The notes under the pieces were generated by a model. That model saw only the letters and a program-made list of their open reading frames with translations, did not search any database and had not been told where the DNA came from. From Pseudactinotalea terrae (GTDB lineage: Bacteria > Actinomycetota > Actinomycetes > Actinomycetales > Beutenbergiaceae), in the NCBI RefSeq assembly GCF_009733845.1, contig NZ_WNXZ01000005.1:62001-126000 (forward strand): a stretch of DNA of 64,000 nucleotides, in the 5' to 3' direction. The translations under genes and the position numbers were made by a program. Shown here one piece after another: positions 33,854-42,696 of this stretch (position 1 is its first letter; each line of letters starts with the position of its first letter).

Positions 33854-35367
33854 CCGCCACCTCCACCGACACCACCCTCGTCGCCCACTGGATCGACGGC
33901 GCCGCCACCTCGGTCGACGAGGCTCGGACGGCACCGGTGTTCAACCCCGCGACCGGTCGCGAGATCGCCCGTGTGGCGCTCGCCGACCAGGCGGAGATCG
34001 ACGCCGCCGTCAGCGCCGCCGTCACCGCGCAGGAGGCGTGGGGCGCGCTCTCGCTCGGCAAGCGCGCGGCCGTGCTCTTCGCGTTCCGGGAGCTGCTGGC
34101 CTCCCATGCCGACGAGCTCGCGCGCATCATCAGCCGTGAGCACGGCAAGGTGGTCTCCGACGCTCGGGGCGAGGTGGCGCGCGGCCTCGAGGTGGTCGAG
34201 TACGCCTGCGGGTTGCCGCAGCTGATGAAGGGTGAGCTGAGCGACGAGGCCGCCACCGGCATCGAGGTCTTCACGACCCGCGAGCCGCTCGGTGTCGTGG
34301 TGGGCATCACGCCCTTCAACTTCCCCGCGATGGTGCCCCTGTGGATGTCGCCGATGGCGATCGCCACGGGGAACGCCTTCATCTTGAAGCCCTCCGAGCG
34401 CGACCCGTCAGCGGCGAACGTGCTCGCACGCCTCTGGCAGCAGGCCGGCCTGCCCGACGGCGTGTTCAGCGTGCTGCACGGCGACAAGGACGCCGTGACG
34501 GCGCTGATCGAGCATCCGGACGTGGCCGCGGTCTCGTTCGTGGGCTCGACGCCGATCGCGAGGTCCGTGCACGCCGCAGCGACCGCAGCAGGCAAGCGCG
34601 TGCAGGCGCTCGGCGGCGCCAAGAACCACGGCGTCATCCTCGCCGACGCCGACCTCGAGGACGCGGCTGATCACCTCACCGCTGCCGCCTTCGGCTCCGC
34701 GGGTGAGCGCTGCATGGCGCTGTCGGTCGCGGTCGTGGCCGAGGAGATCGCCGACGAACTGGTGGCCCTGCTCGCCGAGCGTGCGCGCGCCGTCAAGGTC
34801 GCACCGGGCGACCAGCCCGACTCCGACATGGGCCCGGTCATCACGGCCGCTGCCAAGGAGCGCATCGAGGGCCTCATCGGCTCCGCGGAGCGCGAGGGCG
34901 CCGATCTCGTGGTCGACGGTCGCGGCCTGCAGGTCGAGGGTCACGAAGAGGGCTTCTTCGTGGGTCCGACGCTGATCGACAAGGTCTCCACCGAGCACGA
35001 GGTGTACCGCGAGGAGGTGTTCGGCCCGGTGCTGGACATCGTGCGGGTCGCCGACCTCGACGAGGCGATCGCCGTCGTCAACGCCAACCCGTACGGCAAC
35101 GGCACCGCGATCTTCACCGGCTCCGGTGCGGCGGCGCGTGAGTACCGGCGTCGTGTCAAGGTCGGGATGGTGGGCGTCAATGTGCCGATCCCGGTGCCGG
35201 TCGCGTGGCACTCCTTCGGGGGCTGGAAGGACTCGTTGTTCGGCGACAGCCCGATCTACGGGCCTGAGGGCGTGAGCTTCTACACCCGCCCCAAGGTCAC
35301 CACGCAGCGCTGGCCCGCCCGCAGGGTCGCCGCGTCGTTCCACTTCTCCGGCGACAGCGACAAGTAG
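33850..35367 (+). CDS. mmsA: Methylmalonate/malonate-semialdehyde dehydrogenase (CoA-acylating)
   Basis: 505-residue aldehyde dehydrogenase converting malonate semialdehyde to acetyl-CoA and CO2, the last inositol step (IolA). Shows ITPFNFPAMVPLWM, NAFILKPSERDPS, VSFVGSTPIA and the catalytic Cys288 in AGERCMALS; the latter three patterns, with no Glu at the usual general-base site next to ALGGAKNH, mark the CoA-dependent MmsA class. The GTG start overlaps the iolD stop. Valine catabolism (methylmalonate semialdehyde) is a second possible role. Confidence 0.93.
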   Translation: MTATSTDTTLVAHWIDGAATSVDEARTAPVFNPATGREIARVALADQAEIDAAVSAAVTAQEAWGALSLGKRAAVLFAFRELLASHADELARIISREHGKVVSDARGEVARGLEVVEYACGLPQLMKGELSDEAATGIEVFTTREPLGVVVGITPFNFPAMVPLWMSPMAIATGNAFILKPSERDPSAANVLARLWQQAGLPDGVFSVLHGDKDAVTALIEHPDVAAVSFVGSTPIARSVHAAATAAGKRVQALGGAKNHGVILADADLEDAADHLTAAAFGSAGERCMALSVAVVAEEIADELVALLAERARAVKVAPGDQPDSDMGPVITAAAKERIEGLIGSAEREGADLVVDGRGLQVEGHEEGFFVGPTLIDKVSTEHEVYREEVFGPVLDIVRVADLDEAIAVVNANPYGNGTAIFTGSGAAAREYRRRVKVGMVGVNVPIPVPVAWHSFGGWKDSLFGDSPIYGPEGVSFYTRPKVTTQRWPARRVAASFHFSGDSDK

Positions 35368-35373
35368 GGCGAG

Positions 35374-36375
35374 ATGGCAGATCGACTGAGGATCGCCGTC
35401 ATCGGTGCCGGGCGCATCGGTGCCGTGCACGCACGCACGATCCGTGACCACGACCGCGCCGAGCTGGTGCTGGTCGCCGACCCTGACGCCGCAGCCGCGG
35501 CGGAGCTGGCCGCCGCGCTCGGCGCCGACTCCACCGCCGACGCCGATGCCGCACTGACCAGTGACGCCGTCGACGCCGTCGTCGTGGCCTCCCCCACGCC
35601 GCTGCACGTGCCCCACACGCTGACCGCGGTGGCAGCCGGCAAGGCGGTGCTGATGGAGAAGCCGGTGGCGCTCGAGGTCGCGGCGGTCGACGCCTGCATC
35701 GAGGCCCTCGGCGAGAACGCCGGCCGCGTGATGGTCGGATTCAACCGCCGCTTCGACCCGAGCGTGGCGGAGGTCCACGCACGCGTGCAGGCCGGGCAGG
35801 TGGGCACGGTCGAGCAGGTCACGATCGTCAGCCGGGACCCGGCCCCGCCGCCGTCGGAGTACCTGAAGGTCTCCGGGGGCATCTTCAAGGACATGACGAT
35901 CCACGACCTCGACATGGCGCGGCACCTGATCGGTGACATCGAGTCGGTCCATGCCGTGGGCCAGCACCTCGATCCCGAGGTGGAGGACGTCTACGACGCC
36001 GCGACCCTCACCCTCACCGCGACCTCGGGTGCGGTGGCCGTGATCGTCAACTCCCGCCACAGCGTGGCGGGCTACGACCAGCGCGTCGAGGTGTTCGGGA
36101 GCACGGGCACCCTCGAGGTCACCAACCAGCGGGCCAGCTCGGTCCGGCTGCACGACGCCTCGGGCACCGAGCAGTCGGGGCCGTTCCTGCCGTTCTTCCT
36201 CGAGCGGTACCGGCGCGCGTACGCCGCCGAGCTCGGCAGCTTCATCGAGGCCGCGCTCTCGGGGGCACCGCAGACGCCATCGATCGCCGACGGTCGCGCC
36301 GCCCTCGCGCTCGCCGAGGCCGCGGACCGGTCGGCCCGTACCGGAACCACCATCGACCTGGAGGTCGCATCATGA
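35374..36375 (+). CDS. iolG: Inositol 2-dehydrogenase-like Gfo/Idh/MocA oxidoreductase
   Basis: 333 residues. Rossmann motif AVIGAGRIGAVHART, VLMEKPVAL with the catalytic lysine, and GGIFKDMTIHDLDMARHL carrying the D..H pair of inositol dehydrogenases. It oxidises myo-inositol to scyllo-inosose with NAD+, the first catabolic step. It starts 6 bp after mmsA and its stop overlaps iolE (ATGA). Being the only dehydrogenase in the operon, it is taken as IolG; scyllo-inositol specificity cannot be excluded. Confidence 0.88.
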   Translation: MADRLRIAVIGAGRIGAVHARTIRDHDRAELVLVADPDAAAAAELAAALGADSTADADAALTSDAVDAVVVASPTPLHVPHTLTAVAAGKAVLMEKPVALEVAAVDACIEALGENAGRVMVGFNRRFDPSVAEVHARVQAGQVGTVEQVTIVSRDPAPPPSEYLKVSGGIFKDMTIHDLDMARHLIGDIESVHAVGQHLDPEVEDVYDAATLTLTATSGAVAVIVNSRHSVAGYDQRVEVFGSTGTLEVTNQRASSVRLHDASGTEQSGPFLPFFLERYRRAYAAELGSFIEAALSGAPQTPSIADGRAALALAEAADRSARTGTTIDLEVAS

Positions 36376-37232
36376 AGGTTGCTGGAGCCCCGATCAGCTG
36401 GGGTGTGTGCGAGGTGCCGGGCTGGGGCTTCCAGCTCGAGCCGGACCGCGTGCTGCGCGAGATGGTCGAGGTGGGGCTGACCGCCACCGAGTTCGGCCCG
36501 CAGGGCTGGCTGCCCGAGGCGCCGGCTGCCCGGGCCAGCGTGCTCGCCGACGCCGGGCTCGCCGCCGTCGGGGCGTTCGTGCCGGTGCTGCTGCACGTGG
36601 CCGAGCACGACCCGCTGCCCGGTCTGGACGCCGAGCTCGACGCGTTCGACGCCGCCGGCGGCGACGTGCTCGTGCTCGCTGCGGCGACCGGGACCGATGG
36701 CTACGACGCCCGCCCCGAGCTGTCCGCCGACGAGTGGGACCGGCTGCTGCGCAACCTCGACCGGCTCGCCATCCACGCGCGCTCGCGCGGCATCACGCCG
36801 AGCCTGCACCCGCACGTGGGCACGCTGGTCGAGTCGTTCGCCGACGTGACGCGCGTGCTCGACGGCACCGGTGTCCCGCTCTGCCTGGACACCGGCCACC
36901 TGCTCATCGGCGGCACCGACCCGGCCGAGCTCACCCGCGCCCACGCCGAGCGCATCAGCCACGTCCACGCCAAGGATGTCCGCGCCGATCTCGCCGCCCA
37001 GGTCCAGTCGGGCGCGCTCAGCTACACCGACGCCGTGCGCGCCGGCATGTACGTGCCGCTGGGAGACGGCGACGTCGACCTCCCCGCCATCGTCAGCGCC
37101 CTCACAGCGGTCGACTTCGACGGCTGGTGGGTCCTCGAGCAGGACACGATCCTGCAGACCGAGCCCGAAGGCGAGGGCCCGGTGGCCGACGTCCGCCGCA
37201 GCCTGGACCACCTCCGCTCGCTGTCGTCCTGA
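36372..37232 (+). CDS. iolE: Inosose dehydratase
   Basis: 286-residue TIM-barrel enzyme dehydrating scyllo-inosose to the diketone used by IolD. Begins KVAGAPISWGVCEVPGWG, the hallmark of IolE, with metal-ligand strands TATEFGPQGWLP, PSLHPHVGT, PLCLDTGHL and WWVLEQD (Glu, His, Asp and Glu). Last gene of the iol operon; a strong hairpin begins 8 bp after the stop. With iolC, B, D, A and G and the aldolase the pathway from inositol to acetyl-CoA and DHAP is complete; no inositol permease lies within the operon. Confidence 0.93.
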   Translation: MKVAGAPISWGVCEVPGWGFQLEPDRVLREMVEVGLTATEFGPQGWLPEAPAARASVLADAGLAAVGAFVPVLLHVAEHDPLPGLDAELDAFDAAGGDVLVLAAATGTDGYDARPELSADEWDRLLRNLDRLAIHARSRGITPSLHPHVGTLVESFADVTRVLDGTGVPLCLDTGHLLIGGTDPAELTRAHAERISHVHAKDVRADLAAQVQSGALSYTDAVRAGMYVPLGDGDVDLPAIVSALTAVDFDGWWVLEQDTILQTEPEGEGPVADVRRSLDHLRSLSS

Positions 37233-37240
37233 GATCGACG

Positions 37241-37272
37241 CCGCGCCCCGGGTGCTGACACCCTGGGCGCGG
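37241..37272 (+). terminator. iol operon terminator
   Basis: CCGCGCCCCGGGTG-ctga-CACCCTGGGCGCGG forms a 14-bp stem with one mismatch and a 4-nt loop, 8 bp after the iolE stop. No T-run follows. It separates the iol operon from the ABC exporter genes. Confidence 0.8.
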
Positions 37273-37379
37273 TGTCCTTCGCATCCACCGATCGGTGGAT
37301 GCCGGGCTCCCCCGACCGCGGTCCGGAGTCATCCGGCGCTGTCGATCCGCCGAGCCGGGCGCCGCGGCAGGCTCGACGC

Positions 37380-38297
37380 ATGACCATCATCGAAGTCGAC
37401 CGGCTCACCAAGCGCTACGGCGACCGCACCGCCGTCGACGGTGTCAGCTTCACCGTGGACAAGGGTGAGATCTTCGGGATCCTCGGCCCCAACGGAGCCG
37501 GGAAGACCACCACCGTGGAGTGCATCGAGGGCCTGCGGGTCCCCGACGCGGGGAGGATCACGGTCACCGGGCTGAACCCGCAGGAGCACGCTGCCGAGCT
37601 CAAGGAACGCCTCGGCGTCCAGCTCCAGGCCAGCGAGCTGCCGGCGAAGATCACCGTGGCCGAGGCCATGCGGCTGTACTCGGCGTACTACCGCGACCCG
37701 GCCGACTGGCGGGAGCTGATCGAGGAGCTGAACCTCACCGACAAGCTGACCACGCAGTTCCGCCGCCTCTCGGGCGGGCAGAAGCAGCGGCTGTCGATCG
37801 CGCTGGCACTGGTGGGACGCCCAGAGGTAGCGGTGCTGGACGAGCTCACGACCGGGCTGGACCCGCAGGCGCGCCGAGACACCTGGGGCCTGATCGAACG
37901 GATCCGTGACCGTGGCGTCACCGTGCTGCTGGTCACCCACTTCATGGAGGAGGCGGAGCGGCTCTGCGACCGCCTGGCGGTGATCGACCGCGGCCGGCTC
38001 GTCGCTCTCGACACCCCCGCCGGACTGGTCGCTCGCGTCGAGCACGGCCAGCGGATCCGGTTCCGGCCCTCGGAGCCCTTCGACGTCGCCGCCCTGACGC
38101 GACTGGAGGAGGTCGCCTCCGTGGACTGGGCCGGTCCGCAGCTCGTCATCACGGGCACAGGCAACCTCCTGCTCGCCGTGACGACCGAGCTGGCCCGGCA
38201 CCACGTCGTCGCCGGCGACCTGCGCGTCGAGCAGGTCACGCTCGACGACGCCTTCGTCGCCCTGACCGGCCGCCGCCCCATGACCGAAGGAGACTGA
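37380..38297 (+). CDS. ABC-2 type exporter, ATP-binding subunit
   Basis: 305 residues with Walker A GPNGAGKTTT, signature RLSGGQKQRLSIAL, Walker B VAVLDELTTGLDP and the switch His in LLVTHFMEE. The C-terminal ~80 residues follow the DrrA-like pattern ending in LDDAFVALTGR. It pairs with the permease 1 bp downstream and a two-component system after that, an arrangement typical of drug or antimicrobial peptide efflux. The ATG at 37380 begins next to the conserved IIEVDRLTKRYG; the longer frame from 37272 overlaps the terminator. Substrate unknown. Confidence 0.9.
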   Translation: MTIIEVDRLTKRYGDRTAVDGVSFTVDKGEIFGILGPNGAGKTTTVECIEGLRVPDAGRITVTGLNPQEHAAELKERLGVQLQASELPAKITVAEAMRLYSAYYRDPADWRELIEELNLTDKLTTQFRRLSGGQKQRLSIALALVGRPEVAVLDELTTGLDPQARRDTWGLIERIRDRGVTVLLVTHFMEEAERLCDRLAVIDRGRLVALDTPAGLVARVEHGQRIRFRPSEPFDVAALTRLEEVASVDWAGPQLVITGTGNLLLAVTTELARHHVVAGDLRVEQVTLDDAFVALTGRRPMTEGD

Positions 38298-38298
38298 C

Positions 38299-39039
38299 AT
38301 GCGTGCTGTCCGCCTGCTGACCATCACCGAGACCCGACTGTTCCTGCGCGAGTGGATGAACTGGGCGTTCGTGATCGGCCTCCCGCCGGTCCTCCTGGTG
38401 ATCCTCGGAGCTGTCACCGAGCTCCGGCAACCGGACCCGGAGCTCGGTGGGCTGCGTGCCATCGACGTCTACACCCCGATCCTCATCGCGATGGCCGTGT
38501 GCTTCCTGGCGTTCACCTCGCTGCCGACGGTGATCGCCGACTATCGGGCACGGGGGATCCTGCGACGGATGCGGACCACCCCTGTGCGGCCGCAGGCCGT
38601 GCTGGGGGCGCATCTGCTGATGTCTCTGATGATGTCGCTGCTGACGTTGGTGATCCTGCTGGTTGTCAGCTCCGCGACCTTGGACGTCGAGCTGCCCGCG
38701 AACCTCATCGGCTACCTCGGCACGTACCTGTTGATGGCGGCGGCCTTGTTCGCTCTCGGCCTGCTCGTCGCGGCCCTCGCTCCGAGTGGGCAGGCCGCCA
38801 GTGGGATCGGGACCGTGATGTTCTTCCCCGTGCTGTTCTTCGGCGGCCTGTGGGTCCCACGGGAGCAGATGAACGAGACCCTGCGGACCATCAGCGACTT
38901 CTCGCCGCTGGGCGCCGGAGTACAGTCGCTGCAAGACACGACCGGTGGTGACTGGCCCCAGCTGATGCCGGTGCTCGTCCTGGTCGGCTGGACGCTCGTG
39001 GCGGGCGCACTGGCGGCTCGGTACTTCCGGTGGGAGTGA
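38299..39039 (+). CDS. ABC-2 type exporter, permease subunit
   Basis: 246-residue integral membrane protein with six hydrophobic segments (for example WAFVIGLPPVLLVILGAV, LLMSLMMSLLTLVILLVV and GTVMFFPVLFFGGLWVP) and the ABC-2 motif region DYRARGILRRMRTTPVRP. AAGGAG precedes the ATG by 8 nt. It would form the membrane channel with the ATPase encoded just upstream. Expression is presumably controlled by the downstream NarL-type system. Confidence 0.88.
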   Translation: MRAVRLLTITETRLFLREWMNWAFVIGLPPVLLVILGAVTELRQPDPELGGLRAIDVYTPILIAMAVCFLAFTSLPTVIADYRARGILRRMRTTPVRPQAVLGAHLLMSLMMSLLTLVILLVVSSATLDVELPANLIGYLGTYLLMAAALFALGLLVAALAPSGQAASGIGTVMFFPVLFFGGLWVPREQMNETLRTISDFSPLGAGVQSLQDTTGGDWPQLMPVLVLVGWTLVAGALAARYFRWE

Positions 39040-39067
39040 CGGCAGGACCACAGCGGAGGGGATGACC

Positions 39068-40369
39068 ATGGCCATCGAAGCCGAGCTGCGCCATGCCCTC
39101 GACCGCGCTGATCGACGACGCAGGGCCGTCATGCGCGTGCTGCCGTACGCTCTGTTGGCCATCAGCCTGGCGTTCACACTGCTGCAGGCCTTCATGGACC
39201 CCGGGGTCAACGTGGTGGCGGTCGTCGCGCTGACGGTGGCAGCCACCGCGTGCATCTACCTGTTCAGCGGCCACCCGGGGGGGCACGAGAACCAGGTGCG
39301 GCGTGGGACCTTCTACGCCGCGGTGGTCGCTCTGGCCGGTGGGCTCGTGGCCGCATCACCGTGGTACGGGTTCTTCGCCTTCATGGGCTACGTCTACGCC
39401 GAGACGCACCTGCGAGGACGCTGGAAGTACGTCGGGGTGAGCGCCACGGCCGCAGTCACGTCGGCGGCGTACCTCGGTGGTTACGCGGGGCTTGCAGAGG
39501 GCCAGGCATGGCTGGCGTGGCCCCCCGTGGCACTGGTCGTCGCACTGATAGCCGCAGCGTTCCTGCGCTTCGCCGAGCAGGAGGAGCAGCGCGTCGTGTG
39601 GCAGCGGCAGTCCTTGGACGAGCTGCACGCCTCCAACGCCCAGCTCGAGCAGGCCATGCAGGACAACGCGGCCCTGCACGCCCAGCTGCTCGTGCAGGCA
39701 CGTGAGGCCGGGGTCCAGGACGAGCGCCAGCGCATGGCTCGGGAGATCCACGACACCCTGGCCCAGGGACTGGCCGGCATCCTCGCCCAGCTCCAGGCGG
39801 CCGAGCAGACCCTGCGGACAGGTTCGCCGGAGCGCCGTCAGGTCACCGCCGCGATCGAGCTGGCCCGGGAGGGACTGACCGAGGCTCGGCGCACCGTGCA
39901 CGCGGTCGAACCACAGGTGCTGGCCGAGTCACGGTTGCCAGAGGCCATCCAGGCGGCAGTCAGTCGCTGGTCGCAGTCGAACGGCGTCGAGGCGGCCTTG
40001 ACGACGACCGGGTACGCGCGTCCGCTGCACACCGACATCGAGGTGACGCTGCTGCGCGCTGCGCAGGAGGCGCTCGCGAACGTGGCCAAGCACGCCGACG
40101 CCGGCCGGGTGGTCCTCACGCTGTCTTACATGGAGGAATCCGTCACCTTGGACGTGCTGGACGACGGCGTCGGGTTCGAGCCCGTAGCGCTGCGTGGCTC
40201 GCGCACGCGACCCCAGGATGCGGCCGCAGCCGGAGGCTTCGGCCTCACGGCGATGCGGCAGCGGGTCCAGCGACTGGCCGGGCAGCTCGAGGTCGAGTCC
40301 GAGCCGGGCGGCGGTACCGCGATCTCGGCGACCCTGCCCGCGATCCCGGCCGAGCAGGACGCAGCATGA
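39068..40369 (+). CDS. Sensor histidine kinase, NarL/DesK type
   Basis: 433 residues. Five or six membrane helices span residues ~22-168, then a short coiled-coil linker (QSLDELHASNAQLEQAM) and a HisKA_3 domain with His228 in QRMAREIHDTLAQGLAGI. The HATPase domain has EALANVAKHA (N box), LDVLDDGVGF (G1) and GGFGLTAMRQRV (G2). ATG 39068 is preferred over 39062 because GGAGG is 8 nt away. The stop overlaps the response regulator (ATGA). It has no large extracellular domain, so it probably senses membrane stress or the exporter's substrate within the bilayer. Confidence 0.9.
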   Translation: MAIEAELRHALDRADRRRRAVMRVLPYALLAISLAFTLLQAFMDPGVNVVAVVALTVAATACIYLFSGHPGGHENQVRRGTFYAAVVALAGGLVAASPWYGFFAFMGYVYAETHLRGRWKYVGVSATAAVTSAAYLGGYAGLAEGQAWLAWPPVALVVALIAAAFLRFAEQEEQRVVWQRQSLDELHASNAQLEQAMQDNAALHAQLLVQAREAGVQDERQRMAREIHDTLAQGLAGILAQLQAAEQTLRTGSPERRQVTAAIELAREGLTEARRTVHAVEPQVLAESRLPEAIQAAVSRWSQSNGVEAALTTTGYARPLHTDIEVTLLRAAQEALANVAKHADAGRVVLTLSYMEESVTLDVLDDGVGFEPVALRGSRTRPQDAAAAGGFGLTAMRQRVQRLAGQLEVESEPGGGTAISATLPAIPAEQDAA

Positions 40370-40998
40370 TCTCGGTGCTCATCGTCGACGACCACCCGGT
40401 GGTCCGTGACGGGCTGCGCAGCATGTTCAGCGCCGACGGTCGGTTCGAGGTGGTGGGCGAGGCAGGTGACGGCAGGCAAGCTGTTGTCGCGGCGGCCAGG
40501 CTGCAGCCCGACGTCGTGCTCATGGACCTGCGGATGCCGGGGGGAGATGGCGTCAGCGCCATCCGCGAGCTGTCTCGCCAGCAGGTGCAGAGCCGTGTGC
40601 TGGTGCTGACGACGTATGACACCGATCAGGACGTGCTGCTGGCGATCGACGCCGGAGCCACCGGATATCTGCTGAAGGACACGCCGCGGGACGAGCTGTT
40701 CCGCGCCGTCGAGGCCGCTTCTCGTGGCGAGTCGGTGCTCTCTCCCTCGGTGACCTCACGCGTGATGGGCCAGCTTCGCCAGCCATCGGCCGAACCGCTC
40801 TCGCCGCGGGAGCTGGAGGTGCTGCGACTCATCGCCGGCGGGGCGACCAATCGGCAGGCCGGCAAGCAGCTGTTCATCAGCGAAGCCACCGTCAAGACCC
40901 ATCTGCTGCACATCTACGCCAAGCTCGGCGTCCACGACCGAGCTGCGGCCGTCGCCGCGGCGTTCTCCCGCGGGTACACGATGCCACCCGGGCGATGA
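40366..40998 (+). CDS. NarL/LuxR-type response regulator
   Basis: 210 residues: a receiver domain with the acidic pair in IVDDHP, phosphoacceptor Asp54 in VVLMDLRMPG, Thr in VLTTYDT and Lys in YLLKDT; and a C-terminal LuxR HTH LSPRELEVLRLIAGGATNRQ and EATVKTHLLHIYAKLGV. Coupled to its kinase. Most likely activates the ABC exporter operon immediately upstream. Confidence 0.93.
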   Translation: MISVLIVDDHPVVRDGLRSMFSADGRFEVVGEAGDGRQAVVAAARLQPDVVLMDLRMPGGDGVSAIRELSRQQVQSRVLVLTTYDTDQDVLLAIDAGATGYLLKDTPRDELFRAVEAASRGESVLSPSVTSRVMGQLRQPSAEPLSPRELEVLRLIAGGATNRQAGKQLFISEATVKTHLLHIYAKLGVHDRAAAVAAAFSRGYTMPPGR

Positions 40999-41038
40999 CG
41001 CCGCACTCCCTCCCGCCTGCGCGCGCCCGCCTACCGCT

Positions 41039-41058
41039 GAGCGCCCGCGTCGGCGCTC
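41039..41058. terminator. Bidirectional hairpin between convergent genes
   Basis: GAGCGCC-cgcgtc-GGCGCTC gives a perfect 7-bp stem between the response regulator and the leftward gene ending at 41057; its right arm includes the first base pairs of that stop codon. Confidence 0.55.
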
Positions 41059-42673
41059 ACTCCGACCGGAGCGTCACCCTCCACGTGGTCGGGACCGTAC
41101 CCGTGAGGTACAGGCGTGGCCCGTCGAGGGCATCGGTGCCGCCCAGAAAGCTGAAGGCCTCCCCCGGCGCGTAGAAGCCGGCTGGCCCGGCCGCGGCCCC
41201 GATGGTCGTCTCGATGACGACGGCGTCGCTCCCGTTTCGCAGCTCGGCTCGTCGTCCGGTCATCCGGTAGGTCGCCTCCGATGCGCGCTCGGCACCGATG
41301 AGCTCGCCGTCACCAAGGGCGAGCTCGAGCGCCCACTGGGTCTCGGCCCCCGTCATGTCAACAGCGATCTCGAGCCCTCGCTCGAGCTGCTCCACCGCGA
41401 TCTCGGTGGTCAGCCGGACCTCGTCGTACGGGCGCTCGTCGAACGCCATGGATGCGGTGAAGCGGCCGTCGTCCACGAGCCGGTAGTCGCCGTCCGCACG
41501 GCGGCGATCGGCCGGCAGCGGTCGGTAGTACCGAGCGGTGACGGACTCGTGAAGGTGTGCGACGCCGTCGTCGGCCACCTGAAGGCTCTCGGCCCGGAAC
41601 GGGCCGAGACCGAAGAACACCCGCGAGAGCCGCAGCGATCGGATGACGGCGGCACCGGACCGGTACCGGAGGAAGGTGGGGTTGCCGGCGAGCCCGGAAC
41701 CGACCCGACCCACGTGCGGCACGTCCGAGCCGCCGTAGACCACGGAACGGGTACGGCCTCGCGAGGCCACCAGCAGCCCGACTCCCCCGAAGTGGCGTCG
41801 GGTTGCTTCACCCATGGGCTCGATCACGGGTAGCTCGGCCGCCAGCGCGGGCTCGGCCACGAGCTCGAGCAGCGCGATCGCTGCGATCGCTCCGTCGCGC
41901 GGTTCGGAGCGCGCCGCGCCGGCTGCGCATGTCTCACAGCCGCGCACGGCGTACCGGCGTAGCTGCGTGTGGAACGCCTCGATCGGGATCCCGCTGCCCT
42001 GGTCCTGACGACGCGAGAACACGGTCTCGACCACGCCGTCAGCATCGGTGAGGTCGAGGATCGTGTGCAGGTTCCGGTGGACGATCTCGTCGAGGTCGTG
42101 GCGACCGAGCTCGTCGGCAAGCGCGAGCAGGCACGGGTTGCTCACGAACGCCGAGTAGTTGGCGCTGCGCTCGGAGTAGATGCCGTCGGCGTCGACATCC
42201 ACGCCTTCGGCGAGCCACTCCTGGGCGCGTGGCACGGCACGGTCGTCGAACGATGCCAGTCGCACCAGCGCGGAGCTGATCTCCCAGCGGTGGTTGGGCG
42301 TGTGCACGCCACCGGCCACCAGCGCCGGGGCGGCAGCGGTCGCGATCCTGCGCAACCGCTCCTCGAGCTCCCTGGCCTGGGGTGCGCTCGCCCTCGGCAG
42401 CAGGCCGAGCGTGATGCCCACGTCGTTGAGCGTGAACGCGCTGTCGGGCGGCGAGTGCAGGTTGCCGTCGGAGGAGAACAGCCCGTCAGATCCCTGCAGG
42501 GCCACGAGCCGATCAGCCAGCCCGACGGCGGCCGTCACCCTGGCCTCTGAGCTCGCCCCGGGGCGTGCCGCGTCGAGCGCCACCGCCGTGGCGACGAGCC
42601 TCATCAGGGCACGGTGACCCAGCGACGGATGCTGCACCTCGTCGTCCCACCAGGTCTCGACGAGCTCGGCCAT
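41057..42673 (-). CDS. Uncharacterised (alpha/alpha)-toroid protein, possibly polysaccharide lyase-like
   Basis: About 538 residues. The N-terminal ~340 look all-helical; TPNHRWEISSALVRLA, WLAEGVDVDADGIYSERSANY and VFSRRQDQG resemble a group of actinobacterial proteins sometimes labelled heparinase-like. The C-terminal ~190 residues are beta-rich, as in lyases with a trailing sandwich domain. No signal peptide. It is the last gene of the ABC importer operon, 23 bp after the second permease, so it probably acts on the imported compound. The ATG at 42673 has no clear ribosome site; a CTG nearer the permease stop is possible. The function is a guess; the gene is certain. Confidence 0.65.
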   Translation of the reverse strand: MAELVETWWDDEVQHPSLGHRALMRLVATAVALDAARPGASSEARVTAAVGLADRLVALQGSDGLFSSDGNLHSPPDSAFTLNDVGITLGLLPRASAPQARELEERLRRIATAAAPALVAGGVHTPNHRWEISSALVRLASFDDRAVPRAQEWLAEGVDVDADGIYSERSANYSAFVSNPCLLALADELGRHDLDEIVHRNLHTILDLTDADGVVETVFSRRQDQGSGIPIEAFHTQLRRYAVRGCETCAAGAARSEPRDGAIAAIALLELVAEPALAAELPVIEPMGEATRRHFGGVGLLVASRGRTRSVVYGGSDVPHVGRVGSGLAGNPTFLRYRSGAAVIRSLRLSRVFFGLGPFRAESLQVADDGVAHLHESVTARYYRPLPADRRRADGDYRLVDDGRFTASMAFDERPYDEVRLTTEIAVEQLERGLEIAVDMTGAETQWALELALGDGELIGAERASEATYRMTGRRAELRNGSDAVVIETTIGAAAGPAGFYAPGEAFSFLGGTDALDGPRLYLTGTVPTTWRVTLRSE

Positions 42674-42696
42674 GCGGTCGGTGAGGCTCAGCGTGA

